Shown piece after piece: positions 1 to 7,154 of a stretch of DNA of 12,289 nucleotides (the stretch's first letter is position 1; the number at the start of each line of letters is the position of its first letter). The stretch spans positions 1 through 12,289 of the forward strand of contig JAGCJD010000137.1 of the NCBI GenBank assembly GCA_017648425.1. Reading direction: 5' to 3'. Under the pieces are notes generated by a model. It was not told where the DNA came from and did no database searches. It was given only the letters and a program-made list of their open reading frames with translations. The position numbers and the translations under genes were made by a program. Source of the DNA: Clostridia bacterium (GTDB lineage Bacteria > Bacillota > Clostridia > Oscillospirales > CAG-272).

Positions 1-806
1 AATTCTACTTTGATTTTAACGGAAACGGACAGAGTGATAAGAATGACTCTTATGGATATTATACTCATGTTGGCGGCGATAGCTCAATGATGGACGGATT
101 TTGGGAGTGCTTTGGTCTTCGTATCGTTCAAAAGGGAGATGTAGAAGGCTTTGGCTCGAATTACTATACATACAATTTTGAATCCGAAAAGTTTGTTAAT
201 GCCATAGATGGAGTTATAAAGCTTATTAATGAGAAGGGTTCCTTTGCCGCAACTTCCCCTACGGTTTCGCTTGATGAGGTTAGGAAAGCATTTTCAAACA
301 GTCAAACAGCTATGATAACTGTAAGACTTAATACTGTAGAGCATTTGACAAGTATGAAAGACGGATATGGAATCGTTCCGTTGCCTAAATTAAGTCCTGA
401 TGATGATTACGCTACATCTATTCAGGCAGAATGTCTGCTGTTTGCTATTCCCAACATAGTCAAAGATGTTGAGGAAATAGGCGCTTTACTTGAATGTTGG
501 GGTTCAACGGGCTATAAGGTTGTAAGACCTGCTTATTATGATGTAGCCCTTACAGGAAGATATGCAAAAGATAATGAATCTATTGCAAATCTTGATCTTG
601 TTGCGCATAGCGTATTCGTAGATCCTATAAATTTATACAACAGAACCTTTATATCTTTTAACAGAGAAGCAATACGCGGCGTGTATGTGACCCGTGAAAA
701 CAACATAAGTAGCATGGTTGCGCGTTACAGAAGCGATATCAAGACGAAAATTGATTCATTAAATCAAATGTATTACGATGTTTCAAGAGCACAGGAAGCT
801 GCTTAA
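1..806 (+). CDS. ABC transporter sugar-binding protein, 3' part (5' end outside window)
   Basis: This is the C-terminal ~268 residues of an extracellular solute-binding protein. The frame is open from base 3, so the gene begins before the window. Visible near the edge is DFNGNGQSDKND, the D-x-NGNG-x-x-D motif common in the large carbohydrate-binding lipoproteins of Firmicutes. Further on, the string YDVALTGRYAKDNES followed by a hydrophobic DLV segment is typical of the C-terminal helices of this sugar-binding class. The protein would sit on the outer face of the membrane and deliver sugars or oligosaccharides to an ABC permease, presumably encoded upstream. It is followed after 93 bp by a glycosidase lipoprotein on the same strand, which suggests that the ligand is a rhamnose-containing oligosaccharide. 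That ligand is inferred from context only. Confidence 0.85.
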   Translation, partial: FYFDFNGNGQSDKNDSYGYYTHVGGDSSMMDGFWECFGLRIVQKGDVEGFGSNYYTYNFESEKFVNAIDGVIKLINEKGSFAATSPTVSLDEVRKAFSNSQTAMITVRLNTVEHLTSMKDGYGIVPLPKLSPDDDYATSIQAECLLFAIPNIVKDVEEIGALLECWGSTGYKVVRPAYYDVALTGRYAKDNESIANLDLVAHSVFVDPINLYNRTFISFNREAIRGVYVTRENNISSMVARYRSDIKTKIDSLNQMYYDVSRAQEAA

Positions 807-829
807 TATTATATTATAAGCATCTTTAT

Positions 830-862
830 GTAGGCACTTTTTCCTGTGGGAAGAGTGCCTAC
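830..862 (+). other. intercistronic hairpin, 15-bp stem with TGT triloop
   Basis: Arms 830-844 and 848-862 pair over 15 bp around a 3-nt loop, with two G-U wobbles when read as plus-strand RNA. No T-run follows on either strand, so it is not a typical intrinsic terminator. It lies between the binding-protein gene and the glycosidase gene. Such a hairpin could protect the 3' end of an abundant binding-protein mRNA or attenuate transcription into the next gene; that role is inference. Confidence 0.7.
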
Positions 863-899
863 ATTCGTCAATACCAAGAAAAGGAGAGGAGTAATTAAT

Positions 900-3650
900 A
901 TGTCATTAAGCAAGAAGCGTGTTCTATGTCTGATACTTGCATGTGTTACAGTATTCTTGTGTTCTTGTGGCGATAATACCGGATCTGTGACTGAAACGGA
1001 AACTGATATTATTGCGGAAGACACTACCGTTACCACTGAAGACGGTGATGACGTAACGCCTGACAAAGAAACGGTCAAAAATTTGAATTATGTTTTGCTT
1101 GATTCAAAAGAAAAAATTGATGAATGTACAACTGCGGCAGGTATGAAGCTCTCATACAATGCTGCGGGATATATGGATGTTACTTTTGCCTCATCGGCAA
1201 AAAATCCTTATATAAACTTTGTTATGCCCTCGGATAAGCTATACGCAAAAACTTATCCCTACATAGCATTTATAGTAAAGACAAATAATACCTCTGTGGG
1301 AGGTAAAGTTCACTTTGGAACGACCAAAGATAATACATATTCAGCCAATGCCTCATTTTTGCATAATGACACGGCAGGGTGGCAGTTAATATATATTTAT
1401 AATGTTGGATCTTCCGGAATGGATTCAAATTCTACTACACTCAACGGAGATTATACAAAGCTTCGACTTGCCATGTTTGACTCCGTATCGGACACAAATA
1501 ACACTTATTCAATTAAAGCTATGGGAGTATTTTCAAGTATGGAAAAAATGAAAGATTGGGCAAAGGGACTTACAGACAAGAGTGTTCTTGAATATACTCG
1601 AGATGAGCTTGTTGCATTGAATTCCGGACTGTATCTTGGAAATGAGTTTACTACACCCTCGAATGAGTATCGCCCCTCGCGTTATGCGTACAGTATAGAG
1701 AGTGATTATAACAAGCAGATCGCACTTGAGAACACGAATGGCTTTGGCGGTATTTGCTCTAATTATGCGTTCAGAGCTGATTATCTTATGAACGAAAGTG
1801 AATTTGATAAGATAGAGGCGGCTTTCGTTGCTATGAAAGAGATAGGAATGTACGGCTGGATATATGATGAATTTCACTGGCCAAGTGGAAAAGCTTACGG
1901 TCAGGTGCTTGACGGAAATCCCGAATACGAGGAGATAGCTATTTGCCAGTACATTGTGACAGGAAGCGGTTCAACTATATCCTATACAAAGCCCGCTGAT
2001 GCAGTAAAGATAGAATACGCTTTAGTCAAGGATAGCTCGGGAACGATTTATCACATTGATTATACCGATACATCTATAAATGCAAGCGCGCCCTCTGGGG
2101 ATTGGAAGCTTTATGTTTATTTGCGTGAAAAGACTTCTACACAGACGGAAACTTCGGATTTCAGAACACTTCGCAGCGTAAATAAATTAAGTCTTGGCGC
2201 AACGCAGAAGTTTATTCAAACCACTTATCAGAAATATTATGATAATATGCCCAACGGATTCTCTAATGTTGAAGCATTCTTTACGGACGAGCCTGCATTC
2301 TATTATGCAAACTTCTCTCAGCTTATGTGGGAAGACAGCCTGCCTGAGGTTTACAAGCAAATGTGGGGCATAGATATTTGGGATTCTTTGCCTAGCCTCT
2401 ATACAGGAGATACCGTTGCTGACAAATTAGCAAGACTTCGTTACTATGAAACTGCGGCAAAGATGGTAACGGAGAACTATTATGGCGCACTTGCCGACTG
2501 GTGTGAGGATCATGGTACAGCGCTTTCAGGACATCTTCTTTATACAGAGATGCTAAAGGATCACGTTCACAGATATGGTGGAGATCTTATAAATCTTCTT
2601 GGCACTATGCAAATACCCGGCGAGGATCTTCTTTTCATTGAACCCGCTAAAATGATGAACACTGATAATTACGGTTGTTCCTTTATGGGAATGAAGTACG
2701 TAGTCAGCGCGGCAAGAAGCTTTGAAAGAGAACATGCTTTTGTTGAATTCAATCCGGGTGTAGGAAGCACATCAAATTCAGTAGTATTAGAGGACCCGCT
2801 GTTATACTGCAAGGGCGGTGCAACCATTGCGAGATTTATGGGTATAGATAAATTCTCATATATGAATCCTCAGAATACAATGAATTATGATCAGCTCAAG
2901 CAATGGAACGAGTATGTCGGACGCATGAACGTTGTTCTTGAAGATGCTGAAATGACTTCGGGAGTTGCTGTGTTCTATCCTATAAAGACAGTTCAGGCAT
3001 ATCATTATGCTGGTGTTAAGCATTACAGCGGTACATATGTAAGTGAGATAGATGCTAAGTACAACACTCTTTGCTACAACCTTATTACCTCGGGAACTGA
3101 TTTCAATATCATAAATGAGGACAACATACTGAGCGCAACTATTGATAACGGCGTTATGACTATTGGAAACGGATCTTATAATGTTATTGCAGTTGCATAC
3201 AGCGAAGTCATGTCTCTTGAATGTCTGCAAAAGCTTAATGACTTTGTACAGTCCGGAGGTAAGGTTCTTTGGGTAGGAGAAAAGCCCAGCCTTGCTGACG
3301 ATGCAGCAGAGCAGAGCGCATTTAATTCAGTTGCTGCTAATTTTGCAGGTGACACAGTTTACAACAATGAAAATATTTGTGACATCATAGGTCAGTACGA
3401 TAATGTTGATGCAACTTTTGATAACCTGAACGGAGAAGTACTTGTAAGCCAGTATGAGAAGGACGGAAAGACTATATACTTCCTTTGCAATTGGCAGAAG
3501 AAGCTCAAATCGGTAACAGTTAATCTGCCCGAAACGGCTAAAATATCTGTTTATTACCCGGGAACAGGTGTAATTGAAGTTATCAATTCTGCCAATAGTT
3601 GTACGGTAAGTATTCCCGCATATGAGGGAGCATTTATAGTCGTTGAATAA
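900..3650 (+). CDS. secreted lipoprotein glycoside hydrolase, GH106 (alpha-L-rhamnosidase)-like
   Basis: A 916-residue protein. I chose the ATG at 900 because GAGGAG (886-891) lies 8 nt upstream and it starts a clean lipoprotein signal: SKKR, a hydrophobic stretch and the lipobox LCSC with Cys23 as the lipidated residue, followed by an acidic, Thr-rich linker to about residue 60. Residues ~60-220 look like a beta-sandwich, possibly carbohydrate-binding. Residues ~280-335 hold NGFGG and GWIYDEFHWPSGKAYG, and residues 462-465 are TDEP, followed by SGHLLYTE and later a PGEDLLF segment. This order resembles the GH106 rhamnosidase group and its uncharacterised relatives. Residues ~760-800 (LNDFVQSGGKVLWVG) resemble the amidotransferase-like fold found late in these proteins, before a small C-terminal beta domain. 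It probably cleaves terminal rhamnose or a related sugar from glycans at the cell surface. Family assignment is moderately sure; exact substrate is unknown. Confidence 0.75.
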   Translation: MSLSKKRVLCLILACVTVFLCSCGDNTGSVTETETDIIAEDTTVTTEDGDDVTPDKETVKNLNYVLLDSKEKIDECTTAAGMKLSYNAAGYMDVTFASSAKNPYINFVMPSDKLYAKTYPYIAFIVKTNNTSVGGKVHFGTTKDNTYSANASFLHNDTAGWQLIYIYNVGSSGMDSNSTTLNGDYTKLRLAMFDSVSDTNNTYSIKAMGVFSSMEKMKDWAKGLTDKSVLEYTRDELVALNSGLYLGNEFTTPSNEYRPSRYAYSIESDYNKQIALENTNGFGGICSNYAFRADYLMNESEFDKIEAAFVAMKEIGMYGWIYDEFHWPSGKAYGQVLDGNPEYEEIAICQYIVTGSGSTISYTKPADAVKIEYALVKDSSGTIYHIDYTDTSINASAPSGDWKLYVYLREKTSTQTETSDFRTLRSVNKLSLGATQKFIQTTYQKYYDNMPNGFSNVEAFFTDEPAFYYANFSQLMWEDSLPEVYKQMWGIDIWDSLPSLYTGDTVADKLARLRYYETAAKMVTENYYGALADWCEDHGTALSGHLLYTEMLKDHVHRYGGDLINLLGTMQIPGEDLLFIEPAKMMNTDNYGCSFMGMKYVVSAARSFEREHAFVEFNPGVGSTSNSVVLEDPLLYCKGGATIARFMGIDKFSYMNPQNTMNYDQLKQWNEYVGRMNVVLEDAEMTSGVAVFYPIKTVQAYHYAGVKHYSGTYVSEIDAKYNTLCYNLITSGTDFNIINEDNILSATIDNGVMTIGNGSYNVIAVAYSEVMSLECLQKLNDFVQSGGKVLWVGEKPSLADDAAEQSAFNSVAANFAGDTVYNNENICDIIGQYDNVDATFDNLNGEVLVSQYEKDGKTIYFLCNWQKKLKSVTVNLPETAKISVYYPGTGVIEVINSANSCTVSIPAYEGAFIVVE

Positions 3651-3681
3651 CTATAAAAGAAAAATTTAATTAAAGTGCAAA

Positions 3682-3726
3682 AAATCCTATCGGATACGGA
3701 AAGTGTTTCTGTATCCGATAGGATTT
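3682..3726 (+). terminator. 21-bp hairpin after the glycosidase gene (possible terminator or RNA-processing stem)
   Basis: Arms 3682-3702 and 3706-3726 form a 21-bp stem with a GTG triloop and one G-U wobble. On the plus strand the stem is followed by A-rich rather than T-rich DNA, so termination of the glycosidase transcript would be inefficient. On the minus strand it is followed by six Ts (A-run 3679-3684), a better terminator. I see no clear promoter between it and rhaM. It may therefore separate expression levels within one operon, or mark the end of a transcript. Confidence 0.55.
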
Positions 3727-3792
3727 AAAAAATAATATATACCTATGAAAAAATTAATAACATTATATTACGGATAGGTAGGTAAATAATAT

Positions 3793-4110
3793 ATGGAAAG
3801 ATATGCGTGGAGAGCAAAACTTAAGCCCGGAAAAAGGGAAGAATATTGCCGTCGTCACGACCAAATTTGGGAGTCGATGAAGCAAACATTAAAAGAAGCC
3901 GGCATATGTAACTATTCTATTTGGATAGTCGATAACGATATTTTCGGATACTATGAATGCGAAAAAGGAATTGAGTTTGCAGCAAAGGTTCAAGCTGAAA
4001 GTGACATCGTAAAATGCTGGAACGAATATATGAAAGATGTAATGGAAATGGAACTTGATAAGAAAACGGGTAGCCAACCACTAATGACCGAAGTATTTCG
4101 TTTGGATTAA
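3793..4110 (+). CDS. rhaM: L-rhamnose mutarotase
   Basis: A 105-residue protein, against 104 for E. coli RhaM. It interconverts the alpha and beta anomers of L-rhamnose in the cytoplasm, supplying the anomer used by the isomerase or dehydrogenase. The order of conserved elements matches the family: RRHDQIW near residue 20, containing the conserved histidine used in catalysis, NYSIW in the middle, and a late W-x-x-YMKDVM followed by an EVFRLD terminus corresponding to the E. coli EVFYLP. The start at 3793 has an AGGTAGGT element (3776-3783) upstream at suitable spacing. It lies 20 bp before the GH78 rhamnosidase gene, so the two are almost certainly cotranscribed. Its presence is the best evidence that this cluster handles L-rhamnose. 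Confidence 0.93.
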   Translation: MERYAWRAKLKPGKREEYCRRHDQIWESMKQTLKEAGICNYSIWIVDNDIFGYYECEKGIEFAAKVQAESDIVKCWNEYMKDVMEMELDKKTGSQPLMTEVFRLD

Positions 4111-4130
4111 TTTAAAGGGTGAGATAAAAA

Positions 4131-6245
4131 ATGATAAAGAGAGACACAGCCTTTATTAAAGCAGTGCCTATTTGGGCTAAGGAAAAGACTGATGAAATAA
4201 ATTGCTCGTTGTACTTTGAAACAAGTATCGAAAGCAACGACAAAACGATTCTCCGTATTGCGGGGAACAATGACTATCAAGTGTTTATAAACGGTATTTT
4301 TTGCTTCTACGGACCTGCGCGCGCAGGCCGCGGATATTACCGAGTAGATGAGATAGCGATTGGCGAATATCTTACAAAAAAAGAAAATCAGATAGAGATA
4401 TTGGTGAGTGCGTACAATATTGATAATTTTTGTTTTTTAAATGAAAAAGGCTTTGTTTGTGTAGAATTTGTATGCGGAGAAAAGGTTTTTGGAGAAACAG
4501 GAAGCGATTCTTGGAGCGTTCGTGAGTACACACAAAAGATACGCAAGACGCAGAGATATTCTTTTCAGCGTCCGTTTGCTGAGGTTTATGATTACCGAAA
4601 ATCTAACGAAAAAAGGTATCTCTCTGTTCAAAAATGCGAGGATAAAAAATTCATTGTCCGTGAAGTTCCATATCCCGCATTTGACAGAGAATATATAAAT
4701 GAGATAATTCATACCGGTGTTGCAAACAGAATTGAGCCTGAGGAATATTTCCACGATAGGGCAATAGATAAAGTAGGTAACGGTTACATTGGTGGATTTG
4801 CGGTCAATGAACTTGATATATGCTCTGTTTGGGAAGCGCAGAAGTTTAGTCTTTCTCCGAGTGATACCAAAATAAATTTATTGCCTCAAAAGCTTTTTAG
4901 CGGCTCATATATGAGATCTGCTATGCTCGGAGAGCGGACAGGCTTTATTGAGCTTGATCTGGTTTGCAAGAAGGACGCGGACATATATCTCACATTTGAT
5001 GAAATACTGAGTTATGACGGCAAACTTGATTTTACCAGATTGGGATGTTCAAATGTAGTTGTTTACAAGCTTTGTGGCGGTCAAAATTACCATCTTGTTA
5101 CCTCACAACCATATTCGCTGAAATATATTGATGTGATATGCCTTGACGGTGAGATAGAGCTGAACAGAATTGGAATGATCCGCCTTGATTTTGATAAGAA
5201 GAATATCAATAAAAAATTAAAAGACGATACAGATGCAGATATGAGGTCTATATACGATGCCGCTGTTGAAACTTTCAGACAAAACACGGTAGATATTTAT
5301 ATGGACTGTCCGTCAAGAGAGCGTGCAGGGTGGTTGTGCGATAGCTTCTTCACCTCACGCGTAGAGTATTTGCTTACAGGAAAAAGCGCAGTTGAGCACG
5401 CATTCCTTGCTAATTTTGCAATGGAAGATGACTATTATAAGAATATTCCGGACGGAATGCTGCCAATGTGCTATCCGTCAGAGCACGCTGAGGAGGTTTT
5501 TATACCCAATTGGTCGATGTGGTATGTTCTTGAACTAAATGAATATCTTACTCGTACGGGCGATATGGAATTTGTCAATGAAATTAAAGACAAAATGTAT
5601 CGTTTGATTGAGTATTTCAAGAGATTTGAAAACAGTGACGGTCTGCTTGAAAAGCTACAAAGCTGGGTGTTTATCGAATGGTCGCGTTCCAACGACCTTA
5701 TTCAGGATATAAATTATCCAAGCAATATGCTCTATTACGCTTTTTTGAATACAATAGGAAAATTATATGAGGACAAGTCGCTTATAAAAAAAGCTGAGGC
5801 TTTGAAGTCAACAATAAGAGAAAAGAGCAGATGCGGAGTATTTTTCTGTGATAATTCGGTATATCAAAACGGTGTTGCAATACTGTCCGGTGAATGCACG
5901 GAAAGCTGTCAGTATTATGCTTTCTTCACGGGTGTTGCCGATATCGATACGGATTCAGAGCTTTGGAATATACTTGTAAATGACTTTGGATCAAAAAGAA
6001 AGCAAACGGATAAATACCCCGAAATAGCCTTTTCAAATGCTTTTATTGGCAACTATCTCAGGTGTGAGCTTCTTATGAGGAACGGTCTTAAAGAACAGCT
6101 TGAAAAGGATATTAGAGGATATTTTCTTGGCATGGCAAAGCGTACTGGTACTCTTTGGGAGCATGATAGTGTTATGGCAAGCTGTAATCATGGGTTTGCT
6201 TCTCATGTGCTCATGTGGTTAGATTATTTGAATTATTTACAATAA
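4131..6245 (+). CDS. alpha-L-rhamnosidase, GH78 type (cytoplasmic)
   Basis: A 704-residue enzyme expected to hydrolyse terminal alpha-L-rhamnose from oligosaccharides or glycosides. No signal peptide or membrane segment is visible, so it should act inside the cell on imported substrate. The N-terminal ~350 residues are beta-rich, containing INGIFCFYGPARAGRGYY, like the jelly-roll domains before the catalytic barrel of GH78. The catalytic (alpha/alpha)6 barrel begins with DCPSRERAGWLCDS at 392-405, the equivalent of the family's CPxRDERxGWxGD region that carries the general acid. It ends with TGTLWEHDS (Glu677, the expected general base) and NHGFASHVLMWL, both GH78 hallmarks. The start follows GGGTGAG at about 4116, 20 bp after rhaM. 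An orphan gene start follows 60 bp downstream. It could be a divergent rhamnosidase with altered linkage preference. Confidence 0.88.
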   Translation: MIKRDTAFIKAVPIWAKEKTDEINCSLYFETSIESNDKTILRIAGNNDYQVFINGIFCFYGPARAGRGYYRVDEIAIGEYLTKKENQIEILVSAYNIDNFCFLNEKGFVCVEFVCGEKVFGETGSDSWSVREYTQKIRKTQRYSFQRPFAEVYDYRKSNEKRYLSVQKCEDKKFIVREVPYPAFDREYINEIIHTGVANRIEPEEYFHDRAIDKVGNGYIGGFAVNELDICSVWEAQKFSLSPSDTKINLLPQKLFSGSYMRSAMLGERTGFIELDLVCKKDADIYLTFDEILSYDGKLDFTRLGCSNVVVYKLCGGQNYHLVTSQPYSLKYIDVICLDGEIELNRIGMIRLDFDKKNINKKLKDDTDADMRSIYDAAVETFRQNTVDIYMDCPSRERAGWLCDSFFTSRVEYLLTGKSAVEHAFLANFAMEDDYYKNIPDGMLPMCYPSEHAEEVFIPNWSMWYVLELNEYLTRTGDMEFVNEIKDKMYRLIEYFKRFENSDGLLEKLQSWVFIEWSRSNDLIQDINYPSNMLYYAFLNTIGKLYEDKSLIKKAEALKSTIREKSRCGVFFCDNSVYQNGVAILSGECTESCQYYAFFTGVADIDTDSELWNILVNDFGSKRKQTDKYPEIAFSNAFIGNYLRCELLMRNGLKEQLEKDIRGYFLGMAKRTGTLWEHDSVMASCNHGFASHVLMWLDYLNYLQ

Positions 6246-6280
6246 AGTACATTTATAATACAGAAAAGAATTTTCAATTA

Positions 6281-6580
6281 TTAAAACAAGGACGAAATTT
6301 GAAAGATGAAAAAATATGATGCTGTTGCAGATGTATGAAACAGCTTGACATTAGTATTGATGGCAGCCACAGAGGTAATGTCTAAAGCGATACCCTCAAC
6401 TGTGCTTCCGGTTTCTGCGGTAAGCTCATCTGCTGCCTGCATCAATGCTTCCTTGCCACGGCTTGAAATTACAACGGTAGCGCCAGCGTTGGCAAGACCT
6501 CTTGCCATACCTTTTCCGAGTCCGCGGCTTCCGCCGATGACAACTGCTACCTTGCCTGTCAGAGCAAATAGATTTTTCAT
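6281..6580 (-). pseudogene. short-chain dehydrogenase/reductase, N-terminal fragment only
   Basis: The reading frame encodes 99 residues where SDR enzymes have about 250. Residues 1-79 match an SDR N terminus: a LTGKVAVVIGGSRGLG nucleotide-binding segment, the following helix, and VVISSRG at the second strand, typical of gluconate-5-dehydrogenase-like and sugar dehydrogenases. The usual Thr before the glycine motif is Ile15. From residue ~80 (base ~6344) the similarity stops and a random tail runs to TAA at 6281. The NNAG, catalytic Ser and YxxxK segments are missing, so it cannot be active. The ATG at 6580 is preferred over the GTG at 6589 because AGGTGA lies at proper distance. Its promoter is also intact, so the loss of the 3' end looks recent. 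A sugar or sugar-acid dehydrogenase of the rhamnose cluster is a plausible original role, but this is a guess. Confidence 0.8.
6306..6338 (+). pseudogene. orphan gene start (ten codons) after the GH78 gene
   Basis: ATG at 6306 opens MKKYDAVADV and then stops at TGA 6336-6338. AAGGA lies at 6288-6292, rather far upstream. The peptide resembles the beginning of cytoplasmic enzymes such as PfkB-type sugar kinases, but ten residues cannot establish that. Its frame ends within a few bases of the place where the opposing dehydrogenase loses similarity, so I read it as the 5' remnant of the next gene in the rhamnoside operon. It could also be chance. Confidence 0.3.
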
Positions 6581-6626
6581 AATAATCACCTGTTTTTCAA
6601 AGAAATATTGCTATTACAGCGAGTTT

Positions 6627-6656
6627 ATTCTATCATATGACAGCCATAGTTGTCGA
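6627..6656 (-). promoter_or_regulatory. promoter of the truncated dehydrogenase gene
   Basis: Read on the minus strand: TCGACA (6656-6651), an 18-bp spacer, and TAGAAT (6632-6627) preceded by TG in the extended -10 position. It lies about 50 bp upstream of the dehydrogenase ATG. The fit to sigma-A consensus is reasonable but not perfect. Confidence 0.5.
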
Positions 6657-6755
6657 GTGCTTTTTAGGAATTCTGGAATTTGACGCGCATTAACCAAATT
6701 CCCGATTGATAGCATCCAGATATAGGCTTGTCTTGTTTTCAATACGTAAAAGAGA

Positions 6756-6788
6756 AAAGCCCTGAAAGCGTAGTGCTGTCAGGGCTTT
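6756..6788 (-). terminator. hairpin terminator beyond tRNA-tail copy A
   Basis: Arms 6756-6765 and 6779-6788 form a 10-bp stem (AAAGCCCTGA and its complement), with a further AGC/GCT pair possible inside the 13-nt loop. On the minus strand it is followed by TTTTCTCTTTT, so it should terminate leftward transcription just beyond the tRNA-end copy at 6793. Confidence 0.7.
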
Positions 6789-6792
6789 GTTT

Positions 6793-6820
6793 GTGCGGGT
6801 AACAGGACACTTGAACACGC
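6793..6820 (-). repeat. partial copy A of the tRNA-Leu 3' end
   Basis: The 16 bases GTGCGGGTAACAGGAC (6793-6808) are identical to 7156-7171, the acceptor 3' strand and T-stem end of tRNA-Leu. After a two-base insertion the match resumes with TTGAAC, part of the T loop. One C of the CCA is missing and no 5' half of a tRNA is nearby, so it is not a functional tRNA. Confidence 0.85.
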
Positions 6821-6947
6821 TTCGCTTCGCTCAGCGGCAAGTGTATCTTGACGAACAAAGTCCGTCATTTGATTTTCAAAACGATAAACATTGCCTGCTA
6901 CCAACGCCTGTGGCGTTGGGAAGCTTCCGCGAGCCGTAACCAAAACG
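6807..6947. other. gene-free unit A made of consecutive small hairpins
   Basis: Between tail copy A and the next hairpin I find three separate inverted repeats. ACACTTG/CAAGTGT (6807-6813 and 6838-6844) has a nested CGCT/AGCG. TGACG/CGTCA (6849-6853 and 6863-6867) has an inner AC/GT pair. CCAACGCC/GGCGTTGG (6901-6908 and 6912-6919) has a TGT loop. No coding potential is evident. Confidence 0.6.
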
Positions 6948-6985
6948 AAAAATAAAAGAACGGCAAAAGCCGTTCTTTTATTTTT
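6948..6985 (-). terminator. strong hairpin terminator beyond tRNA-tail copy B
   Basis: Arms 6948-6964 and 6969-6985 are a perfect 17-bp inverted repeat around AAAA. The core is GAACGGC/GCCGTTC, flanked by A/T tracts, so it can work on both strands. On the minus strand the T-rich arm is followed by CGTTTTGG. It directly abuts tail copy B. Confidence 0.8.
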
Positions 6986-7004
6986 GGTGCGGGTAACAGG
7001 ACTT
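6986..7004 (-). repeat. partial copy B of the tRNA-Leu 3' end
   Basis: GGTGCGGGTAACAGGACTT (6986-7004) is identical to 7155-7173 of the tRNA-Leu gene, including the encoded CCA, acceptor strand and part of the T arm. The sequence then diverges (AGCGATCC instead of GAACCTGC). Only the last 20 or so bases of a tRNA are present. Confidence 0.88.
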
Positions 7005-7113
7005 AGCGATCCTCGCTTTGCACATACGTGTGGCAGTGAATAAGGATTTGCAACAGTGCAAAGCAATCCAATCCTCACGGATTGGAGAGGTTCGGCGTTG
7101 GCAAACTCATACG
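7005..7113. other. gene-free unit B made of consecutive small hairpins
   Basis: Four short inverted repeats follow one another: AGCG/CGCT (7005-7008 and 7014-7017), CACA/TGTG (7021-7032), TTGCA/TGCAA (7048-7052 and 7057-7061) and CCAATCC/GGATTGG (7068-7074 and 7079-7085). The layout parallels unit A although the sequences differ. No gene is visible. Confidence 0.5.
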
Positions 7114-7154
7114 AAACAGATAGGGATACGCACAAGGCGTATCCCTATCTGTTT
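7114..7154 (-). terminator. 18-bp hairpin directly downstream of tRNA-Leu
   Basis: Arms 7114-7131 and 7137-7154 are a perfect 18-bp inverted repeat with a 5-nt loop, overlapping by one base the complement of the encoded CCA. On the minus strand it immediately follows the tRNA 3' end and ends in TTT without a longer T-run. It probably terminates or delimits the tRNA transcript. Confidence 0.7.

Noticed and set aside
846..899. GTG start 18 codons upstream for the glycosidase lipoprotein
   Set aside because: It would begin inside the intercistronic hairpin and put a charged extension before the signal peptide; the ATG at 900 has a proper RBS and a clean lipoprotein signal.
3745..3777. Ten-codon micro-frame MKKLITLYYG before rhaM
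   Set aside because: No ribosome binding site and no regulatory codon pattern; likely chance in A/T-rich DNA.
6779..7135. Minus-strand 118-codon frame across the tRNA-tail repeats
   Set aside because: It translates inverted repeats and tRNA-end copies, has no ribosome binding site that I can see, and shows no recognisable domain.
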